NCBI RefSeq assembly: GCF_035046505.1 | Contig: NC_089830.1 | Location: forward strand, 6,252,315-6,316,314 | DNA length: 64,000 nt | Direction: 5' to 3' | Origin: Tiliqua scincoides | Lineage: Eukaryota; Chordata; Lepidosauria; Squamata; Scincidae | In this document: positions 35,813-64,000 of the stretch, piece after piece | Layout of the letters: every line of letters begins with the position of its first letter | Numbering within the stretch: position 1 is the stretch's first letter | Position numbers and translations under genes: made by a program | The notes under the pieces: model-generated | Databases searched by the model: none | Told to the model about the DNA's origin: nothing | What the model saw: only the letters and a program-made list of their open reading frames with translations

Positions 35813-36075
35813 TAGTAGTGTACCTAGAAGGGGGGCAAAATGGTAAGTACTGCAGCTGCTGCAATGCACTGTGTAAGTGGCCCCTCCTACCCACTGCCAG
35901 AGTCATTCTGGGCAGCGATGGCAGCATGCAGGCACACACTGAACCAAATGGCATCTCATGTGCATTACCACTGCTGCCCAAAATGACTTTGACAGCGAGT
36001 GGGAGGGGGGGCGCTTACACAGCATGCTGCGGCGCCTACAGTATTCACTTTTTGCCCCCCCCAGCTATGCTACTG
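35813..36075. mobile_element. hAT-like MITE with ~40-bp inverted ends
   Basis: Flanks CACAGCTA (35805-35812) and CACAGCCA (36076-36083) match at 7 of 8. Left end TAGTAGTGTACCTAG then GGGGGGCAAAATGG; right end mirrors it (CACTTTTTGCCCCCCCC, GCTATGCTACTG). Confidence 0.75.
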
Positions 36076-36680
36076 CACAGCCATTCTCAACAAAACTCTG
36101 CCCACTCTCAAGGACACAGACCCAGATTGCCCCAGTGCAGGACAAGCAGCCTAGTGTCAAAGCAGAGTAAGAATGGCAGGGGGGGGTGGCTACCCTCTCT
36201 GGAGTTCACCCGCCTTGTCTCGGAACAGGTGGGCCCCCCAAAACCAAGCAGAGCCTCTACCCTTTTCTGGACTCCTGCAGCTCCTGCAGGGTTGTGCTTG
36301 CTGAAAAGAACTCTGACTAAAGGCTGTCCTGAACAAGTGACAAACTGCAGGTGGGGGGGAATAGGTGCATGGCTGAATGCTCACGATGCATAGGCACATC
36401 CCTGAGCATCCTCATGTAGGAACACAAGGATGCCAGGGAAAGACCTAGGATGCAAGTCTTTCCCATGGCAACCTAGTTTCCCACCTGAGGTTCACATTTA
36501 TCCAACTGGGTGGGGGGAGGGCCTTTCAATCATGCCATTTCCTCACCTGCAGTGGGACAGTTCACAAAAGTTTGACACCACCCCCCCCAACACGACTCTT
36601 TCTTGCCAGAGCCATACTGGCACTGACTGGCAGATTACTCCTGGTTCTGGAATAAGCATGGAGCCCCCCTGAACAGAATA

Positions 36681-36959
36681 CAGTGGGCCCTCCTTATCTA
36701 TGGGCTCAGTGTTCGTGGATTTGTATATCCACAGATGCTGAAGCTGTGGCTGCAGGGCCTCAGAGAACCTCCCAAACGAGAGCAGAAGTGCCTTCCAGTC
36801 ACACCCAGGTGAACGTGAGGAGGCTGGGAAGCAGCATGTGATCTCTGGAAGGACAGGAGCAGCTCCCAGCTAATTTCCCCATAGATTTCATGATCTGTGG
36901 AATCTGGTATCCATGGGCAGTCCTGGAATGGATTCCCCATGGATACAAAAGGCCCACTG
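36681..36959. mobile_element. Tigger/pogo-like MITE with TA duplication
   Basis: TA at 36679-36680 and 36960-36961. Ends CAGTGGGCCCTCCTTATC and GGATACAAAAGGCCCACTG are inverted repeats of the Tigger type. No coding capacity. Confidence 0.85.
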
Positions 36960-37404
36960 TATACGGTAGGTGAGGATTGCGCATCCCCAGATAATGAGCT
37001 TCTCAGAAGCTCTGGGGAGATGTGGGTGATGGGTTATTGAGGAGGGGGAGAAAGGATAAGCAAGCAGGGGTGGGTGCGGAGAGACTAGCACCTTCTGGGT
37101 GAGAGCAGTGCCCGTGGTGGGAGAACACTGGAACAAGGGCAGCGATGTTAAGAAAGAGTTGAGCAGGCAGGGGAAAAGGTGGCAGACACCAGTTTCAGTT
37201 ACGCTCCTGCTGGGATCTACGGGGATGGGCGGGACTGGCTAAGTACCGCAAGTCTTCTCCGCACTAGCTATTGCTTAACATATGGGCCCAACCAAGCTGC
37301 CAGGCAGAGTGACTCTTGCTTCCTATTTCTAGGCAGGAGAAACTATTACTCAAGCTTTTCACTAGAGGGTGTGCAAGATCTCTGAGCTGCCTGGCAGACA
37401 TCCC

Positions 37405-38686
37405 CATAATGCCTTTTGTGGAATAATTTATTTTTAAAAAGAAATATATACCCTGTGTTTAAAAAAAAAACAAAACAACAACCAGTACTTCTACGTACAC
37501 AACCACCTTTTAAAGTCTTTGGTCAGCAAAGTGTTCTTTGTGTGTATGCGCATTTTCAAAACAAAGAAAAACACCAACTGAGGTCATCAGAGGGAAGTGA
37601 AATATGGAGAGGTGAGCAGCAAAGGGTGGGCACCCTGGAGAGGTTCAGAGCAGTGAGGACAGGCAGGGTTGTGTGAACTCTGCCAAGTAGTGGAGAAGGG
37701 TTGAGGGGCAGCTCGGTGTTCACACACTTGCCATTTGCACACACTTGCCTCTTTCACAACAGACTGGAGCAAGGTGATCCCCTCTGTTGGAGTACCCTGG
37801 CTGCAGACTCCGTTCCAGGAGCAAACCACTCTGCTTCTCATAAAAGATGCGGTGGACAGGTGGGGAATCTGGGAGACTCTGGGTCTGGCAGAGTCACTGT
37901 TCTATGGCTTCATGGAATCTCGTGAGAAACTCACAGAAATGGCTGCTTTCTTCCCCACCCCCAACCAGCTCCCAGGACGAAAATCGTAAGTGGAAGCAGC
38001 ACTGCAGTGGGGCAGGGGAAGTGCCTGGCAGCTCTGAAAACGTGTACTGCCACACCCTCTCTGAGCCAGGAGCACCTGAAGAAAGCAACAGACACACACA
38101 CCTGATGGGGTTTAGCGCCATGGCTCAGAGATTCCATGTCCGTTGCCGCCACTGTTGGCCCCAGGACAGGAAAAGCTAAAAGTACAACTGGCAAAATGAG
38201 GCACGCTCAGAACCCCACAAGGCAACCCTAGACAAGGAGCTCAGCATCCCCCACTTGCTGGCTCAGACGCCTCTTCTCTATGGTCAGTCCAGGGGAATGC
38301 AGAGGGAGGCCTGGCCCACGAGGTCTGATGCAAGGAAAGCCCCCATCTTCTCAGCTTCCCCAAGGTGCACTTGGAAGAAGACAGTTGCTGAAGTGCAAAT
38401 GGCCAAGAGGTTTCAGGCACCATGGCAGTGGAGCCGAGCACACCCCCTATCCCAGCAGAGAAGCTCCTCCCGCTCTGGGGAGTCTACAACCGTTACTTCC
38501 TTGGCAGAGCTGAGCGAGACGGATTCTGTCCAGTACTATTTCCCACCTTCCAGCAAAGAAATACGGTTTCTGAAATGAAGAGCAAAAGAGGGGCTGGAGA
38601 AAGCGATGAGGGGGAAGAGGAGAGAGCCCAAGGTGTCTGTGCAGGAAGCTCTCCCCGCAGGTCAGGTCTTGCAATGCACTTGGGGC
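37405..38686 (-). other. SLC9A1: SLC9A1 3' UTR (predicted)
   Basis: From the stop codon to about 20 bp past the candidate AATAAA. Free of recognisable transposons, unlike both sides, which is mild support for its being transcribed UTR. Confidence 0.45.
37427..37432 (-). terminator. SLC9A1: Candidate SLC9A1 poly(A) signal
   Basis: AATAAA on the minus strand, 1,255 bp past the stop codon, in an AT-rich stretch with a poly-T run just upstream. The distance fits a 3' UTR of about 1.3 kb, which I recall as typical for SLC9A1. No transcript evidence. Confidence 0.45.
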
Positions 38687-60446
<21,760 letters not shown>

Positions 60447-61852
60447 CTGGAAGAGGAGAAAGAGACATCAGTTCCTCTGCACAGGGACGGACCTCCGGCA
60501 CCTACAGTTGCAAGTAAGCAGAACTCCATGGGGCAATTCTTCTAGCACAGGATTGGGCAGCAAAGCTCGGGCATCCTTCACTCTTCAAAAACAAAACCAC
60601 TAAAAAACAACATTGCAGCCACAACCCCAAGCAACCCACATTATCTAGCAAGGAAAGTGGAATTCCATGGCCTTGTGTGCATTATGCACACTAGGTAGAA
60701 CTGTCTTGTCTTTGCATCACTTATTCGGACTCTGATGGTTTTGGGGAAGCATGACAAAGAGGCTGTTGGACCTGTAAGATCAGCATTTTAGAAGCTTCAA
60801 CAGACTAGCAAGGGGTCAACTTCCAGTTTGGAGAAACAAGCATCATGTGTTGTGTTGAATGCCAGCAGTAACCCAAAGAGAGAGAGAGCCTTGCGGTCCT
60901 CACCCAGATGTCTTTTCCAGCCTCCACTGGTCAACCCAAGTCCAATGGTGTTTCCTCCAGCTGTACACAGCTCTCTCCAAAGTCCCAGCCAGAAGTCTTG
61001 CCCAGTTAAACAAGATCCTTCTGCATGGAGATGCCACCAACTGACCACAAAGGCACTTGGACCTGTGGGTTCCACAGTCCCAATCCGTGGGCTCTCAGGA
61101 CTTTTGCCATGTTCTTCTCCTTCCTCTCTCCCATGTTTACACTCTACAAAGCAGCACTCCTGGCTCACCAGGGAGTGCACACTCAGGAGTAAGCCACAGC
61201 TGGCCCCCGGAAGCAATCACAACAGTGATGCTTCTCAAGCATACACCTCCAAACACGATACACAAAGTAGCACACAAGCCCTGGCAGTGTTGAGAAAACA
61301 GCTTTTGCCCCTCAATGTGCACAGTTGTTGCAAGCCTGCCCAGTGGCAATCCTGGCCTCTGTGCCACCCAGAGCCAGGACTGCAAAATGCTGCCCCCCCC
61401 TCCACCAATCACAACCAGAGGCCTTCTAAGGGCCAGAGAGGCCACGTACTCCCTCTCAGGTCTTCTGAGGCAAGAAAACTGGAAGAGACATTTTAAGGCC
61501 CTCCAGATGCCTTAGAAGGCCTTCTGAGGGGCAGGGAGGCCACACTGGGCCTCTCCGGCCCTCAGAACATCTCCGGAAGGGGAGGCAGCTGGCACAGCTG
61601 CCCTCATGGCCGCACAGCTGGGGTAACAGTGCTGCCCCCCAGCCGTGCCGCCCGGAGCCACCTGCACCCATGGACCCCACCTAGGCACTCCACTGAGCCT
61701 GCCGTTCCCTTTCACCACAGCCCAGCTCCCTTCCTTCATCGACATCTGCTTATTTGAAAAATGGCCACCATTTCCCACATGTGCACTCCTTGGAACAACC
61801 TTTTAATCACATTCAGCAGTTTCTTCTTCCCAGAACAGGCTTTTCAGTGCCG

Positions 61853-61864
61853 CCCCCCCCCCCC
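61853..61864. repeat. Homopolymer run of 12 C
   Basis: Twelve consecutive C in SLC9A1 intron 1. Confidence 0.9.
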
Positions 61865-62655
61865 GAATCCAGCCCTGCTGCTTAGGGGAGCAAACTACTC
61901 GCTGGCACAGCATGTTCCATCCTTGACAAACCTGGCACAAACATGTTCCATCCTGGTACAAACACAACTTGTCACAAGGCACAGCAAGTTTTAATCAGTA
62001 CTTCAGTTGTGCTCTGTTCTTTCTGGTGGAACTGTGGGGCACACACAGCCATCTGCTCTGGGTGCCACCACCAGTGAAGCTGCAACCATCTCATGTCGCT
62101 GTGCACCTTTTCGTGTCTGTGGATAACACAGCTGGAGAGGGCAAAGACAACCTGGTCCAGATGCTCTGGGGCCCTCTCACCATTGCCCCAGGTTCTGCCA
62201 CGGGCTGCTGGCAGACCTGTAACCAGGCCACAGTTGCATAGATCAGGTGAGAGAGGGCGCAGGGCTGCTCTGAACAATTGTGGCACCTCACAACTGCACA
62301 CACTTCAGTGGCTGCATCTCCACCCCCACATGGAGGGGCTTACTCAGCCAGGGCCCCTACATGAACCCAAACAAGGCAAGAACTCCAAGGACCGAGGGCT
62401 GGGAAGCCTACAGCTGTGCTATATGTAGTGCCAAGAGCCCACTGCCCCATAGGAGGGTGAAGCAGATCTGCCTCCCAACAGCAAGTAGAGGTCCAGATGA
62501 CATGCATTCCTTGTGTTGTTCAGGTGGGCAATTCATTTAACAAGAAGCAGCTGCAGGGCATCCACTCCAGTTGGGAGTGGGACGGATTCACCTTTCCATT
62601 CTTGTGCTCTTTTTCCTGCTAAAAGCCATCCCACAACAGCTATTTTTAGCAAATA

Positions 62656-62995
62656 CAGCCATACCTTGCACTTTCTTCTGGTTAGAGACCAGGGCATGAT
62701 GAAAGTAAAAAACGGATGAATGTCAAAGCGGAGCCTATATAGCTTGCAAATTTATACTGGCAGGAGGAAAAATTTAAATAAATAACAATAACACACGCAA
62801 TGTGTGCAAAACCTAATCAATCAGAACTAAAAGAAACACAAACACAAGAATGTCAATGAATGTCATGGAAGGTGGGATGAAATTGGACGAAAGAGGGAAG
62901 CACGTGGACAAAATTTGAAAATGGGGTTATAATTGAAAATGGCTGAAAAGAGCAAAGCAATAAAAGCCAAGTGGATGAAAGTCAAGGGAGTGCTG
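62656..62995. mobile_element. Tc1/mariner-like MITE, copy 3
   Basis: TA then CAGCCATACCTTGCACTTTC at the left; GATGAAAGTCAAGGGAGTGC at the right. The longest of the three copies. Confidence 0.7.
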
Positions 62996-63050
62996 CAGCT
63001 GCTTTGGGGACTGGTGAGAAACAGCTGGGGCAGAGGTAGGAAGCATCACG

Positions 63051-63073
63051 CACGCACACACACACACACACAC
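63051..63073. repeat. (CA)n microsatellite
   Basis: About eleven CA units with CG variants at the left edge. Confidence 0.9.
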
Positions 63074-63414
63074 CCTACTTATGTGCACCACAGTTCCCAT
63101 CTGAGTTCCTCCCCATAACTACTTTTCTTCAAGGAGAGGATGCCAGCCCTAAGCACCCCTCTTGTCACCACCAGGAATGTAACACACACTGTTGTTTGAT
63201 CCCTCATCTCTAACAGAACATCAGCAGCACCAGAGACCCTCCTCTGTTGCTGCAACTTGCTACTTCCCTGCTATCAATTTTGGCACTCGTTACAAAGGCA
63301 TCCTCCCACGTTCACTGCCTCTTAAACAGAGAGAGAGGCTGATAAAATAATTTTTTGTGTGGAATGAGGGGGGGGGGAAGGGCAAGCAGGCAAATTTTAG
63401 AGTAAGTGTGTGAG

Positions 63415-63427
63415 TGTCTCTCTCTCT

Positions 63428-63461
<34 letters not shown>
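63415..63461. repeat. (TC)n(CA)n microsatellite
   Basis: TC units run into about fifteen CA units with one AAA interruption. Confidence 0.9.
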
Positions 63462-63462
<1 letters not shown>

Positions 63463-63480
63463 TAACCTGTACCACCATAT

Positions 63481-63737
63481 AAGAACCTAAGAAGAGCCCT
63501 GCTGGATCAGGACACCGGCCCATCTAGTCCAGCTTCCTGTATCTCGCAGTGGCCCACCAAATGCCCCAGGGAGCACACCAGATAACAAGAGACCTCATCC
63601 TGGTGCCACTCCCTTGCCTCTGACATTCAGGGGTAGCCTACTTCTAAAACCAAGAGGTTGCATATGCCCATCATGGCTCTGTAAGCTGTGATGGACTTTT
63701 CCTCCAGAAATCTGTCCAATTCCCTCTTAAAGGCATC
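63481..63737 (-). mobile_element. CR1 3' end, first of a tandem pair
   Basis: Plus strand reads AAGAACCTAAGAAGAGCCCT (reversed tail) through ATGGACTTTTCCTCCAGAAA to CTTAAAGGCATC, where the second copy begins. Confidence 0.85.
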
Positions 63738-64000
63738 ATAAGAACATAAGAACAGCCCTGCTGGATCAGGCCATAGGCTCATCAGCTTCCTGTATCTCAC
63801 AGTGGCCCACCAAATACCCCAGGGAGGACACAAAACAACAAGAGACCTGCATCCTGGTGCCCTCCCTTGCATCTGGCATTCTGACATAGCCCATTTCTAA
63901 AATCAGAAGGTTGTACATACACATCATGGCTTGTAACCCGTGATGAATTTTTCCTCCAGAAATTTGTCCAATCCCCTTTTAAAGGCATCTAGGCCAGATG
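63738..64000 (-). mobile_element. CR1 3' end, second of a tandem pair, cut by the window edge
   Basis: Begins ATAAGAACATAAGAACAGCC, continues through CCTGTATCTCACAGTGGCCC to CATCTAGGCCAGATG at the last base. Same orientation as the first copy. Confidence 0.85.

Larger units (their letters stand above)
60447..64000 (-). other. SLC9A1: SLC9A1 intron 1 (partial)
   Basis: No SLC9A1 exon 1 sequence found up to the window end. Holds a 12-C run (61853-61864), a Tc1/mariner-like MITE, CA microsatellites and two tandem CR1 ends. About 60.5-62.6 kb has nothing I recognise. Confidence 0.75.

Noticed and set aside
60447-64000. Search for SLC9A1 exon 1 in the right part of the window
   Set aside because: No frame resembling the NHE1 N-terminus (such as [20 protein letters not shown]) occurs on the minus strand, so exon 1 must lie beyond 64000.

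Overview
The window is vertebrate nuclear DNA, most likely from a squamate reptile (lizard). It contains parts of two vertebrate genes with GT-AG introns. The rest is dense with CR1 3' ends, L2-like LINEs, hAT and Tigger/mariner MITEs, tRNA-derived CORE-SINEs and a ~90-bp palindromic MITE built on CAATCCTA ends, a mix I associate with squamates. No prokaryotic or CRISPR-like system is present. All coordinates were read by eye; nothing was aligned by software.

Layout: (1) 1-6.9 kb, TENT5B (FAM46B), minus strand. Its two coding exons (349-1362 and 6289-6534) are complete; the 3' UTR runs off the left edge. A CpG-rich promoter at 6.2-6.96 kb carries a TATA box and three CCAAT boxes. (2) 7-37.4 kb, intergenic, no supported gene: a mosaic of nested transposon fossils, including an LTR-like element with inverted ends (21136-22257). 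(3) 37.4-64 kb, SLC9A1 (NHE1), minus strand. Exons 2-12 are all present and intact (38687-60446), giving about 693 residues. Exon 1 lies beyond the right edge, so the window ends inside intron 1.

Both genes face the same way and are neighbours. As I remember it, they are also neighbours on human 1p36.11, so this is conserved synteny. I see no functional link: TENT5B is a non-canonical poly(A) polymerase and SLC9A1 is the plasma-membrane Na+/H+ exchanger.

The most unusual structure is in the SLC9A1 intron between exons 6 and 7: a 306-bp inverted repeat whose arms match at 305 of 306 positions. It is built on a tandem pair of hAT elements that share an 8-bp target duplication. Other points worth checking are a two-codon loss in SLC9A1 exon 5, LINE copies directly beside two SLC9A1 splice sites, a retroposed AT-rich insert with a perfect 13-bp target duplication, a 1.9-kb hAT-like element with GC-rich internal sequence, and a 5S rRNA-like sequence. 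I found no convincing new protein-coding system.
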